Below, in pieces: positions 33,103 through 45,800 of a stretch of 64,000 nucleotides of DNA. The translations under genes and the position numbers were made by a program. Source of the DNA: Cinclus cinclus (lineage: Eukaryota; Chordata; Aves; Passeriformes; Cinclidae). Under the pieces are notes generated by a model. It made no database searches. It was not told where the DNA came from and was given only the letters and a program-made list of their open reading frames with translations. The stretch spans positions 6,138,001 to 6,202,000 of the forward strand of contig NC_085068.1 in the NCBI RefSeq assembly GCF_963662255.1. The letters run 5' to 3'. Every line of letters starts with the position of its first letter. Positions within the stretch are counted from its first letter, which is position 1.

Positions 33103-36100
33103 CACCTTGAGCAGGTGTTACCTGAAAGAGCTGCCCAGACGCTGCCTCCTCCTGTCCTGCAAATCCTGCTCCTGCCACAATCCACCCTCCCACTCCAACT
33201 GTCCATTCAGGGGCAAATTCAGCCCTTGGGATGGAGGATGCCAAGCCCCTGATTTCCCCTATAGGATCCTAAAATGGGAATGAAAGAAAAAGGGGAAAAT
33301 GGGAAGTTTGCTGAAAGTTAAGCATATTTACAAACATTTTGATAATCCAGGACTTCACAGTCTTGCAGAAACCAAATGTAATAATTTATTGAAGAGGATT
33401 TTATGGCTTGGACTTTCTGTGTTGCATTAAATAATATGTGCCTGGTGTTTAAATAAAGGACTAGGGTTGTATACTCTAATTTTTCAACTGGTCTGAACAG
33501 CTTTCCTTGGAAACAGGAATTATCTCTATGTCATTTTTAAAAGCAGTACATTTAATGAAACAGCTGAAACTTGCATGTGTTCTGTAACCGAAAATAATTT
33601 AAGGTAAAATATCTGAGATTTCATTTGTTTGGAATCTGTCTTCCTATACAGCAAAGCAAGGCAAAAATAAACCTTTCAAGTCGTGTGCATGTAATTCTGA
33701 AGCATTTTTTTCATAAAGAATACAATTGCAATACTGAAATAATTACAATACTGAAATTTGGTGTGAAAATGAGACACTGCATTCTAGAAGTCTTGAAAAA
33801 CCTCTTGGGGGAAAAAGGTAGAGCACCTCATTGAAAATGAGAACTTTCCTAAGAACTAATCACCGTAATAGAAGAGAATTCTCCAAGTGCTAAGAAGCCA
33901 GGAAATCACCTTGTCCTCTTAAAGGCAGCCCTGTTACACACCTTTTTTCCAGTCTAAAACCAAGTGGTTTCAGACACATTGGAAGGGGTTAAATCCCTGA
34001 GAAGTCTCAGAGCAGAGCATTTAATTCATTGGGCATTGGGAGCCACCCTCGTGTGAGTGAGGGGGAGAGGGGGAGATTTGGGCACAGCACTTTGCAAAAG
34101 CCATTCCTGGGGAGAGCCTGGAAGGGAATCAGTGCTGGGAACATGAATAAACATTTCTTTCTGACTGCCAGAAAACACAAACAGTCCAGTTCCACCCCAG
34201 AAGTTGCTCAAGGAACCTCTGCAGCTGAAAGACCTCCTCCACAAGAGCCAGGTAAGACACCTTCACCTTTTTACCTGCTTGTCTCTGCAGTGAATGCATC
34301 CAGAAACTCAGGGCAGGAGCTACTGTGCCTTTCCTGCATAAAAACACCGATGTGTGGTAGTTTTTAATTCCGAGGGTGCTCCAAAGATGCTCATCTCTAA
34401 AAGGAGAGCAAGAGAAGAGTTTTGAAGCATTGCCTAAACTTCGAAGTTTTCCCAATTCTAAACTGTTTCATCTGAGCCTCGACCAGGATTTATTCCACCA
34501 CACACAGCTGGCAGCCAACCTGCTCCAAGAAGATATTTCAATGCTGAGCTTTATTTCTTTTCTGCTGGCTGACAGATGACAGGGTTCTGCTGGCTCTCAG
34601 AGACAAACCCATTATTTCTGAGCACAATGAGTTCTCCTCTGTGGGCAGCATCCCTGCCACAATAAATCACAGGCTACATCCAGCCATTGTCCTGGAGCCA
34701 GGCATCTGCTGATTCATTGGGGAGAGGCTGCTGGGTTGGGCTTTTTTTGTTTTAATGTCACCCTATAGCTTCAGATTTTCTTCTGTATTTAAGTTAAAAG
34801 GGTATGCTAACCTCATTTGCTGACATTTGGACTCGAATAATGGACACTGTTCAGGTTTACTAAACCATTTCCCATTGCATGATAAATTATAATGTAATTA
34901 TGCGTTCTGAATTTTGGTTCAGGTCAGTTTTGCTGTTTAGATTAATTTATATACACAGAAGAAATAAGTCTTTGTATCTGTGTAACCTGAACATTGAAAC
35001 TCAAATGGCAACAGGTAACAGCTCTCTTTCCAGACCTGTGGTTCTTTATTGTACTAAAACCAAAAAAGTAAATAATAGAAGAGATTTTAAGCAGTCTTGG
35101 AGGAGTTTTGGAGCTGTTCCCCACACCTCTTCCCCTCACACAGAGGAGCTGGTCATTTCTAACCTGCAGCTCACCCACATCCAGATCTGGAATTGCACTT
35201 CCACTGACACAGGAGACTGCCTCAAATCAATCCCTTTTTTTCTTTTTTTTTTCTTTTTTTTTTTTTTTTCTTTTTGCATAGGCAAAGGATTCAGGGCAAA
35301 CTACAAACCCTGACACCCAGAGGTAAGAGAATTTCCCTCACATCTCACTTGGATATCTATAAGGATGTACCAGATAGAGATGGAGACCTTGTTTCCATGG
35401 CAACAACTCTTAAGACAAATCATACTAAAGAAAAGATGCTGCCACGTCCTGTTTGGCTCAGATTGCTTTAGGACATGGAGCAGTTTTTACATTTGGTGGA
35501 GCTGTTTAATTCCTGCAGGAGAACCCCAGAGCTCCAGCTGGGAAATCACTGCCCTACTGCACATCCACTCCCTGAATTTCTGGGAGCATACAGGGAGCAG
35601 CAACCATGGGATCATCTATTCAGGTGACCCAGAGCATTCAATCACAGTAATATTAAGACTAAAAACTGTGCAAAAAATGGGGCAGGCAACTAAAGTAAGT
35701 AATATATTCTCATATAATAATATCAGGTGGATACAGATACAATTTTAGGTTATATATTCTCATATATTCTCATAAGAACAAAGTTTTTGAGGTTCACATC
35801 ACCAGTGGCAAAACAGGCAGAGTGGAAAAAAAATGCACAACTCCTGACAATTTCTATCTGCAGAATCAATTCCTTCTAAAGGAGGAGTTGAAGGTCAACT
35901 TGACATTGTGGCAGCTATGACACAACAAACCAAACTTCTGAACAAAGTAAAAAATATCCTTGAATAGTCTCATCCCAGCACAGTGTCCCAGGTATAGCCA
36001 TGGTTATTCCAGACTCCCCAGGGAAAATATGAAGACAAAAATATTCAAGTGCTGTCTCCCAGACAAGTGAGGCATCAGCTCAAATATTTGCTGTCCAGGG

Positions 36101-38009
36101 CTGGAACATCTGACCTAAATTCCCCCCAGACTTGAGAATTTTTCCCAAGAAGGAAAGCACTGCATAAAACCCCAGAGCTGCTCCCTGTCTGTATTCAGTA
36201 GTTCCGTGCAGTTTGGGATGCCTTGTGCCTGAGGAAGCACCTTTTGAGTAAATGTTCACATGTGGGGTCTCTGAGCTCCCAGTAAACACATCCCACAAAG
36301 AGGCACTCATCCAGCTTGGCTGCTCAAGCCCCATCCCTGCAGGATCCAAGGGTAAAAATCCCTGGTTTGAGGCTTTTTTCAAGCTGTAACCCTGCCACTG
36401 CGAGTTCTCTACACTTCCAAATTCCAGTAACAAGAGAACCGCCTCTGCAAAGTTACAAAGTAAGCAAAAAAAGGGAAAAAACCTTTCAAAGTGGCCCAAC
36501 CCAAACAGCAAATACCTCATTGCTTCATATGTTTTGAGTCTACATTGTTTAGGGGAGAGAGGGATGTTTTCCAAGAACTGAAAACCCCCACCGTTCCTCA
36601 ATCTCTGGAAGAAGAAATCCCCAGAGCAGTGTTCACCTTCCCAGGATTGCAAAGAGGGATTAAGCTTTTAAAACTCCTTTGTAAAATAAGGGGCTAATGG
36701 ACGTTGGAGTGGACCAGCAGATGAGAATTTCTGCAGGCAGTGATTAAATTATGAATAATTTAATCAAATGTGAGATTTAGGGGAAAATAAATAACGAAGA
36801 AACCCCATTCCACTTCACAGCATGGAGCTGCTTTTGCCACAGAGGCTCCAAGGTGAGAGTGAGACTGACAGAAATCAAAGCAGGTCTGTCCCCTTCGAAG
36901 CAGTGACCAGAACGGGGACCTTGCTGCATTGTCATGATGATGGATTGCTCCATTCTGGTGACCACTCAAAGTTGCTCAAGACAATCAAAATTAATGATTC
37001 TGCAAATATGTCCTTTACAATGGCTGGTGCTCCTCACACAGAAAATAAGGGGTGTCTTGTGTTTCTTTTGGGTTGTTTGTTTGGGTTGGGTCGGGTTTCT
37101 TTTCACTTAGCACAGCAGAAGGAATAAAGCTCTTTGATTTTTGGCATCTTGATTCTCCACCTGCAAAATGGGCAAAATAACACCCTGCAGTGTCATATAG
37201 CCATGGTGTAAGAATAAATATATAAAATCTATGATAATAACTACATCAAGTCTCCAAGAATAACCACATAAGATCTACAAAAAAAACTACATTAAATCTG
37301 TAAGAATAACCACATTAAATCTACAAAAATAACTATATTAAAACTACAAAAATAACTTTGAATACACTGAATCTACAAAAATTGCCATGTTAAGTCCTGT
37401 GAGGCACCTGCCTGTTACAGTTTTATGGATGTCAACCAGGTAGATCCTACTTGGAGCCAGCAGCGTTGTAAAGTAAGACTAAATCTGCTCAGCAATAAGA
37501 AAGATTCCCATAAACACAGGAAACTAATCTTTGTCAGCTGTAGAAATTTCTGCAAACAGAAATGAGAGATCACTTAAATCCTAATTAAATGTATAGCTTT
37601 GTCCTTGGAAGTGACCCTGCCTTCTGCAGCTCTGTTTCCCATATGGACACCCAGGATCTGCTAAAGCACGTGTGTACTTCACATCCCTGTGTTCTCCTAC
37701 TCCTCCTCAACTGGTGGGATGAGAATTGCTGCCTTCACACTTGCCAGGAGCCTGAGTGAACATGATTCTGGAGAAAATAAAATGAAAGGGAAATTCTCCC
37801 AGGGATTTTGAGGCAGAATACTGACTGGGACAGGAGACTTGGGCTCCTGGCAGAAGGAACTGGTGTTCATTGTTCCCCACTCTTGGAACACTGTGTGTCC
37901 ATTCCCAGCACACAGCCACAAAGGAATCCCTGCTCTGCCCCCAGCACCTCCTCCTGAACTCACACAAAACTTGGAGTGCAGAGGCACAACCCGAACATTT
38001 CTCCGGGCT
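33103..38009. other. Intergenic between TTC34 and MMEL1, right part
   Basis: Unique AT-leaning sequence with a T-rich run at about 35237-35275 and the 23-bp AT-rich array at 37.2 kb. No coding exon was recognised. Confidence 0.6.
37208..37400. repeat. AT-rich tandem repeat, about 23-bp unit, about 8 copies
   Basis: Imperfect units resemble acaaaaataaccacattaaa plus tct (e.g. gtaagaataaccacattaaa; acaaaaataactatattaaa). Divergence between copies is substantial, which suggests an older array. Confidence 0.8.
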
Positions 38010-38900
38010 GAACTCTTGCAGCGAGTTCCCGCAGCTCGGGGGAGCGCACACCCAGCACCAGGCTGCGTCTCCATCCTCCCGGAGTCCGTCCTGCAGCAGG
38101 GTGAAACAAATCCCGAGGAAAACCACGCGCCTACCCTGCCCTTGCTTTTACTGCCTTTCCCAGTTGTTCCCAGCCAGATATCCATGAAAGGATTGTGAGC
38201 ATTGCCTGAAACGACCATAAATCAGCCTGTTCGCGCACACTTGTCCCACTCATCCCACCCCAAAGCTGCCGGCGCTCTGGGAATCCGGAGAGCTTCAGCA
38301 GCTTCCCACCTCCCGAGCGGCCGAATAAGCGGGTGGAATTCCAGGGATCGCGGAATCCCGGGGAGCTCGGGAGAAGCCGCAGGGGCACGGCCGAATAAGC
38401 GGGTGGAATTCCAGGGATCGCGGAATCCCGGGGAGCTCGGGAGAAGCCGCAGGGGCACGGCCGAATAAGCGGGTGGAATTCCAGGGATCGCGGAATCCCG
38501 GGGAGCTCGGGAGAAGCCGCAGGAGCACGGAGCGCCTCCAGCCCATCCCACCCCCTCCTCCCCCGGAGCATCTCCCCGGAGCCGGGAAGGGCTCGGGGCT
38601 GAGCTCCCAACGCTGAGCATGGCTCGGAGAAGCCTGGCAGAGCCGCGGCCTCCCGCAGCCCCCGGAGCTGCCCCGTGTCCCCGGAGCCGCCCGCTGTCCC
38701 CATCCCGCATCGCCGCTGCCCGCGGAGCCGCTCCAGGGCGCTCGCACCTGGAAGGATCCCAGCTTGGATTCCCTGGCTGTTAACAGAGCCCTGCCCAGCG
38801 CCACGGAGGGAATTCTTCACGGCACCGTGAATACTTTGGAAGTGGGCAGCGGAAGGAGGCAGTTTGCCCTCCTCCTCCTCCTCTGCTTGGGAGAAAGGAG
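38010..38900 (+). promoter_or_regulatory. MMEL1: CpG island, candidate MMEL1 promoter
   Basis: CpG density is high from about 38010 to 38830, ending about 400 bases before the MMEL1 coding start. No TATA box is evident. A 5' exon is expected between here and 39230, because the coding exon begins with an acceptor at 39229. The transcription start is unknown. Confidence 0.55.
38319..38530. repeat. Three direct repeats of 70 bp in the MMEL1 CpG island
   Basis: ccgaataagcgggtggaatt begins at 38321, 38391 and 38461, a period of exactly 70 bp. The copies appear identical apart from a terminal G to A change in the last. The unit is CpG-rich and contains GGAATTCC, TCGCGG and GGGGAGCTCGGG. Confidence 0.95.
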
Positions 38901-39016
38901 CTGCCCAACCTGGTCATGAGACTTTTCCGTACTTCCCAAAGAGGCTCCTGAAGTTCTGACACTGCACCACGGAGAGCCTGGGGCAGCACAGCCCCCCCGA
39001 GAGCAGACACGCAGAG

Positions 39017-39066
39017 ATGGAGAATGAGGTTGGCAAATCTGTGGACAATCAAATGGACAAATACAT
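39017..39066 (+). other. MMEL1: Candidate upstream MMEL1 exon segment or upstream ORF
   Basis: The ATG at 39017 opens 17 codons ending at TAA (39068-39070). If a donor at 39067 (AT|gtaata) is used and joins the acceptor at 39229, the same ATG reads on in frame into MGKSES, adding 20 residues before it. The donor is only moderate, so this is a possibility rather than an annotation. Confidence 0.3.
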
Positions 39067-39239
39067 GTAATAATTTAGAAGTTTTCTTTCTCTCTTTGCT
39101 TTTACTCCGCTTCCCTTTTTTTCTTCTGTTTTTGTTTCTGTTTTTGTTTGTTTTTCTCGTGCATTTCTTCTCCCGATCCTGATGTGGCCGTGCTGTTAAC
39201 CCTTTCTCGCCCTCCCCTCCCCGATTTAGAGTTACAATA

Positions 39240-39393
39240 ATGGGGAAATCAGAAAGTCAAATGGATATTGTGGAAAAATCGACCAAATCCGGGAAGAAGC
39301 CCTGGAGCTTTGTGGCCATCGGGCTGGCTGTCCTGCTGCTCCTCATGACTTGTGCTGCCGTCGCCCTGGTGATCCTCTATGCCAGCAGCAGAG
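39240..39393 (+). CDS. MMEL1: MMEL1 coding exon 1: start and membrane anchor (residues 1-51)
   Basis: The acceptor is cccgatttag|agttac, ten bases before the ATG. The donor is AGCAGAG|gtaaga, phase 1. [13 protein letters not shown] leads into a lysine patch and then a hydrophobic segment ([20 protein letters not shown]), the signal-anchor of a type II protein. Confidence 0.94.
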
Positions 39394-39842
39394 GTAAGAA
39401 CCTGGGAATAATCCTCCCTTCCCTCTGCAAACAGCAAAAAATATCCTTTTTTTTTTTTTTTTCCCCGCAGAACTAAATGAAAACAAAAATACAGAGAGAT
39501 CATGAGGTCACCTCCGTGAGGGACTGGGCTCTCTCTGCCTCGCTCCCCGCTTGTGCACAGAGATTATGTTGGCTTTTATTTAAATTTTGAATTATGCTCT
39601 GTATGATTCAATGCTTTTATTTAATTCCATTCAATTTGTTGAATTCAGAGCTGTTTTGACAAAGCCGATGTGCTGGTTTAGAGGAAAGCTGTGTGTCTGT
39701 GTGTGAGGACTGACATTTCCTTATTTTATCCAAGCACAAGCCATGATTGATTATTGTCAGGTTTTTTTAAAATAACAGCTGCTTTTAAACACTTCTAAAA
39801 ACAATATCCCCGAAGGAGAAATTGCTTATTACAACGTGAAAG

Positions 39843-39876
<34 letters not shown>

Positions 39877-42800
39877 CCACTTGCTGCTGAGGAAAAGGAG
39901 AATTTTTAAATATTCCATCAGGCAGTTGGATCTCTAAGTGTGATTTGCTTCAGTGGCTTGAATGCAAATATCTTGCCAGAAACCTGACATTGAGCCACAT
40001 TATTTTGAAGTGTTCTGCCTAAATATTTTAACTGCAGGGCACACTTGGTTTTCCCACTGGCACAGCAAGTGCAAAGTCCCACTTTAAAACCCTGTGAAGC
40101 ATCAAATGCTCGGGAGCAGCTCTGCCTCATGTTTGTCACTTCCATTAAAGTCTCTTGGACCGGGAGCTTTGTTAAAACACTGGAGAACAAAATTAAAGAG
40201 GGAACAGCAAAACTGGAGGAAGGCTTTGCTGTCTCCTCACACTCTCTCTTCCTCCCCTGCTGCAGGGAGCTGCATTTTCAGCACTTGTGAGTGAAATACT
40301 GCACAATCCTGAGCAATAATTCATTTTTAAAAGCCTTGTTATTGTTCAGTGCTTTTGTCACCAGCAGTTGAACACCAGGCAAAATCTGAGTATTTGGTAC
40401 TCATAAAGTTCATCAGAAAGTTTATTCTGTTAGCTCAGGAGATGAAAGATAAGAAATTCCCCAGAGTCAGGTCCTGGAGGAGTTTCTGTATCAAACATTG
40501 AGCTAGGCAGGGTTTTGCTACCTGCATAAAGGATTTGAGAAATCTGTCCTACATAACTTTCTGGGTCCAGACAATCCAGAATTCAGGTATTGATAATATT
40601 TGCCCAAGTGTTGGTCTCATCCAAACCCAGAGGCAGAGTTTGTGCTCACCACATGAAGGCTTATCTGTGAGAAAACAGATCTAAAACCGAAATATTTTTG
40701 CAGGCTCACATCCGCAATTAAACTTTCCCTGGAAGAGTTCTCCAGGCTGAGCCCTGAGTGCAGGGCTGATGTTCTGCCTGCCCTGTGCTCCTCACACCCC
40801 ACCAGGTGTGCTCAGCTCTGCCCTGCAGCCACTTTGTGTCTCTGTCCCCCTCCAAGCCCACAGCCGGAGCAGCCACGAGCTTTAGGTAATTCCAGGTGGG
40901 AAATGAGCTGCAGGAGCTTCACCCTCACAGAGCAGTGTCAACACGCACTGCCTGGGTCAAGAACTGAGACAATAAGAGCTCTTCAGATGTTCCTGCAGCA
41001 GAAACATCTTTTTTTTTGTCTTGAAAAGTTTTGTCCCAAAGTCCCCCTTAGCTCTGTTTTGCTGACACATTTCAGCCCGTTCCCCATGCTCAGCCAAAAG
41101 CATCAAGTCTCAGGTTCCCCAAGGGAAAAGCTCAAAGCTGTGCCACATAAATCCCACAGAACAACAGAAAAAAAAAACCAATGTGGCTGAGCACCATTCA
41201 TGTGATACAACCAACAGTGTTATCCTGGGATGCTTCTATAGCTGATTTCACTGAAATGTTAATTTTGAGGTGTGTATGGGACACTGAATTGTTCATTAAA
41301 AGCAGAGTCAGATTTTTCACTTCACCTTGATACATCCTTGATCAGAATGGCACTACCCAAGCTTCTAAAAATAATTTTGTTTAGCTTGTAATTAGGAATT
41401 AAATTAGAAAATTAAAGCATTGATGTCCTGCTTTGCATTCACTTTTTTTTTTTTTTTTTTAATTTCTAAAGGCTTATTTCGGCTTTGTGGTTCAGGGAGA
41501 ATATTTTTCTGGTTGTATATATCTTGCAGAAGAGCACTGCGGTGCATGAAATAGGCCTGTGGGCACAGCAATAGTTCCTGGAGTTCCGTTAATGCTGACT
41601 GGGTATTTTATCTCTATTCACAGCCAACAAAAACACTCAAGCTCTCACAGCAGTGTAGTTACAAAGTTCTGGACACAATTTGGGGAGTTTTGACATCCAA
41701 GGAAGTTTTCAGACTCAAAAAACAACCTCATCTAAATAAGCTGAAAGAAAACATAGGAAGAATAAAGTAATATTTGGGTGATCCTAGCAAGGGAAGCAGG
41801 AGTGGGTTTGGGTCTGAGCACAGCATGCTCTCAGTCCTTCCCTCACACCCACACCCCCATCTCAGCAGCCTTTTCACAGCTCCCTCTCAGTGTTTACTGA
41901 ACTCCAAACCTCATCCCTAGCTGGAAAGGTCACAGCCTGAGGAAAATCTCAGGCCTGTCTGTAGCTGACACATCAAACCACAAATCTCTGTATTTGTAAC
42001 ATCAAATCGCTCAGCAGCTCCTCCAGCAGCTTAGCTCCAAACAACTTCCAGCCTCACCTAATTGCTGCTCCTGTAATTCTGATTATTTCATTGACTTTCT
42101 GGCTCCCAAGCTGCCTTCTCAGGAGGAAGATCCCCTGATATTTTTGTGTCTGCATCCCCAATTCTGTCACTGCTGGCTGTTAGGATGCCCAAGGTCACAG
42201 CTCTCTGCTCTCCTCTTAGGCAGGCTCCTAACAAACAGAAACACCAACCAAGCAGCACTTTGTTCTTGAGGTGGATTTTTTTTAAAAAAAAAAACCCATG
42301 TTTTTCTCCTGCATTTCCCATGCTGAATGCGATTGTTGTGCACTGAAATAACATATTCACATGAGCCTGCTGAGCAGGAGCAGTTTCTAAACTAAAAACT
42401 GAAACTAGCTGAGCTCTGGCTCCTCTCCTTCACTGGTGCCCAAATGTCCTTTGACGTCAGGAACCTTCATTAACGAGCCAGCTATTCAGGGGAGATGCAG
42501 AATTTCAGGAAGAGGCAGCTAACACACAAGTCATGATGACATTTGGGTGGCAAGACTCTTCTCAGCCATAGTCAGATGGAGCTCCATGAATGCAGAGCAG
42601 TAATGGGGAGTGACAGGCCATGCAGGGCTGCAAAACGGGCAAATAAACACACAATTTATTGATTCTCACTCAGAATTCTGCCTCAGCCATGATTATAGGT
42701 AAGAAGTCCTAGGAAAGGTGGAATAAAACCAAACACTTGTGTTCTGCACTCCTTCTGACAATGCTGACACCCGGCACAGGCAGCCCCCTCTGACAAAGAA

Positions 42801-45800
42801 AACCTGAATTTGGCAATTCCGTTGTTTGTTGGGAGCAATTTTCTGTTTTAACAGCCACAAGGGCAGCTTGCAGTGCCAACAGCACTTCTGCAGAGGAGAT
42901 CTGAGAAAAGGGAAGGTGCTGAGAGGTAAAAGCTCCCACATGAGTGCCTGGTGACAACTGTGGCTGTAATTGTCTCCGTGTGTGCCATCCCCAGCCATCT
43001 GTGCTCCTCCAAACGCCCAGTGGGGAGACACTAAACACAAGCTGTGTCCTCCAGAGCCCTGCACAAGCCTTGGCTTGGCTTTTGTTCTCTAAAAAATAGG
43101 AGCTGCAATAAAGCCCTGGAAAAGCAGGTCGGGTTTGAAGAGCACCACCATTCCAAAGGTGAGCTGCTGAAGGGGACTGCAGCCATCCAGAGATCTCTCA
43201 AGTCCTTCCTGGCTCCTGCTGCTGGCCAGGAACTGTGACTCAGTGGCTCCTTGGGAGGCCAAATTTAGACAATAAAATTCTCTACAGTGACCCCAGGGTG
43301 TCTGAAGCATGTCCCAGCTCTGCCATCTCTCAGGTGAGCAGTTCACCTCTGAAGTAGCACCTGCAATGCTTAATTTCCCTCATTTTCTTCCATTTGGTGT
43401 ACTCCCACAGCTCAGGCCATTTCATTTATCTCCATTAAAGCTTCTCTTCCCTGATCAATTCTCTGCTGCTGCTGTATCAGACTGAAATGGGTGTCAAAGC
43501 AGGAGCCTCTCTATCACCGTAGCTCAACCTGTCAGCAATGCTCAACCAGGGAGGAAAACAAATAGAGAAATACCTGTGTTTCTACTGAAAACTTGTGCCA
43601 TTGCTCCAGAAAAGTAATTGAGGACAAAAAAAAGAAAAAAAAAAAGGCAGAGTGGTTGAGAATTCAGAAGGTGAATTTTAAGTTCATTTCTAGTCTTTGG
43701 AAGGTGCAGGTGACAAAGCTCCAGTTGAGTGAGGAAAGACCTGGGATTGCAAAGCCAAAGAGGGCAGAGTTGGTCATACCCAGAGCCTGTGGCAGGAAAG
43801 GCACTGAGGAATGAAAGAAGAGAATTGATTGAGAAACAAAGGAGACACTTTTCGAGGTAAACTGAGATCTCTTCCCCAGCCATTTCCCATGATCTGCTTT
43901 TGGGGCAGAGTTTCAGAGCCCTGAGTGTGCCCTCAAATTCCAAACCAGCTCTGGCTCCCCTGCTCATCCTGCTCAGTTACAGCACCACAATCACGAGGGC
44001 CTGGGCAAGGGAGGGGAGTTCAAGCCTCATTCAAAGCTGTTGGTTCCAGAAATTGAAGTCAGACATTGTCAGGTTAAAGTAAAGAGAGAAGCTTTTATTT
44101 TTAAATAAATAAATAAATGAAGAAATGAAAGACAAAAGGATCCGTTTCAGTCCTGCTTGGTCCCTGGGAAACAATGAGACATACACAAAATTCTTGTACA
44201 ATTATTTCTTCCTCATGATGCTCTTTGCTATTGCTCCTTTCCTTTTGTCCTTGAACTATTCATTTCTGTTCCTCCAAGTATTTTATTTTCCCCTTGGAGA
44301 TACCCTGGACTTTTAGGTTTTTAGATTTTGCCAATTGTTTAACTATGAGAGAGTTTAATAAACTTCAAAATTTGGGCTTAGCTTCATCAAGCACACAAAA
44401 AAAATCCCACCAAATGCTAAAACAAACACACACAAAAAAAAAAAAAAAAAAAAACCCAAACAACCAAACAAAAAAAAAAAAAAAACCCTATCTCTGTGAA
44501 GCTTCCCATTGTTTCACATATTTTGCTCCTCCCCTGTTCAGGTTGCCAGACACCAGCCAGGGCAGAACACAGTTTTTTCTCATGCAGATGTGCTCCCACC
44601 CAGCACTCCACGCTCAGCTGAACCCTGAACATTCCCCAGCACAGTGGGGGCTTTTTATGTCGCTTCCACTGATGAACTTCAAAGCCCTCTTTTCTCCCCC
44701 ACTGTTTTATTTCTCTCAGAATTACTGTAATCTTGTTTGCTCTCATGTAAAGCACTTACTTGCATTGAAAACAAATTTTTTTTAGTAACTCTTTTCTGCA
44801 AACCAGGATCAAAAACAAAGCTTTAAAATGGCTAAATCTGCTGGAAAGTACCAAGATTTTGTTTTTCAGAGTGGAACCACATAGCTGCCTATTTGATACA
44901 GTAGGCATCACTTATTTGATATAAGCAAGACTTCCCTTTTCTCAAATGGGAAATGAAACCAGCAGAATGAATTTCCTTCTCCCAGTTCCAAGGCCCTCAG
45001 GATAGGGGGCTCAGATCCCTCCCACTGCAGCTCTGCAGGGAACAGCACATGGGAGGGACCTGACACCTGCCCAGCATCACAAGAACATTCACTTGAGTAC
45101 TCAGCATCAAAAAATGATGTGTGCACTGGTTATTTGGGGATCTTCTGCGCTGGGAGAACCTCACAAAGCAAGACTAAGCACTCACAAATAGAAAATGAAT
45201 AGCCAAGAGCTTCCATGGCCTTGTCCATGCTTAACTCAAGGCAGAACAAATCTGAACACAGGTCCACAGTCTCCTTATTCCTACACTATTCCATCAGCCA
45301 CGAAAATTCCAGATTAGGGACAAGCTCTCAGGTGAGCAGCAAGAACCAGCCTTAAAAGGCCACATGAAACTGTGGCCAAACAAGTCTGTGACAGGCTGTC
45401 CCTCCTCAGTACACAAATACCTGGAGAAATAAAAGTAATTTCTTTTCCTAAATTTGATCCTGGTGACTCAAAGCAGTGTGGCAGCAGTAACCCAGCTCTG
45501 GGCTTTTTGCCCCCTGCTTAAACCTCCCAGTCTCAATGACTTTTGATCTAAAAAAGGATCCCATACTTGCAGAGTAGACTGTGGAGGCAGCTAGCAGGTA
45601 GAAAATATAGTCTCATTCTCCTTCCAGGAGAGATAAAACTCACTGTCAAGACTGTTGTAATGCCGCTGCCAACAAATTTTCCTCAAGAAATCCCTAGATT
45701 TCTTCACGGTTGTCATCTGATGTCTTTGACTGGCACCAACATTCACTCGCCTGCTCTCAAACCAAGCAGATCTGTCACTGAGATTGGGCTCTGGTGAGTG

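Noticed and set aside
32358..33206. Minus-strand ORFs of 94-204 codons
   Set aside because: Largely antisense to a CR1 3' end; CR1 termini are noncoding and GC-rich.
36080..36652. 190-codon minus-strand ORF
   Set aside because: No recognisable domain and no splice or promoter context; treated as a chance ORF.
38131..38820. Minus-strand ORFs of 162-229 codons with repeated Pro/Ser/Arg-rich blocks
   Set aside because: They span the CpG island and its 70-bp repeats, which shift frame between copies; no homology pattern seen.
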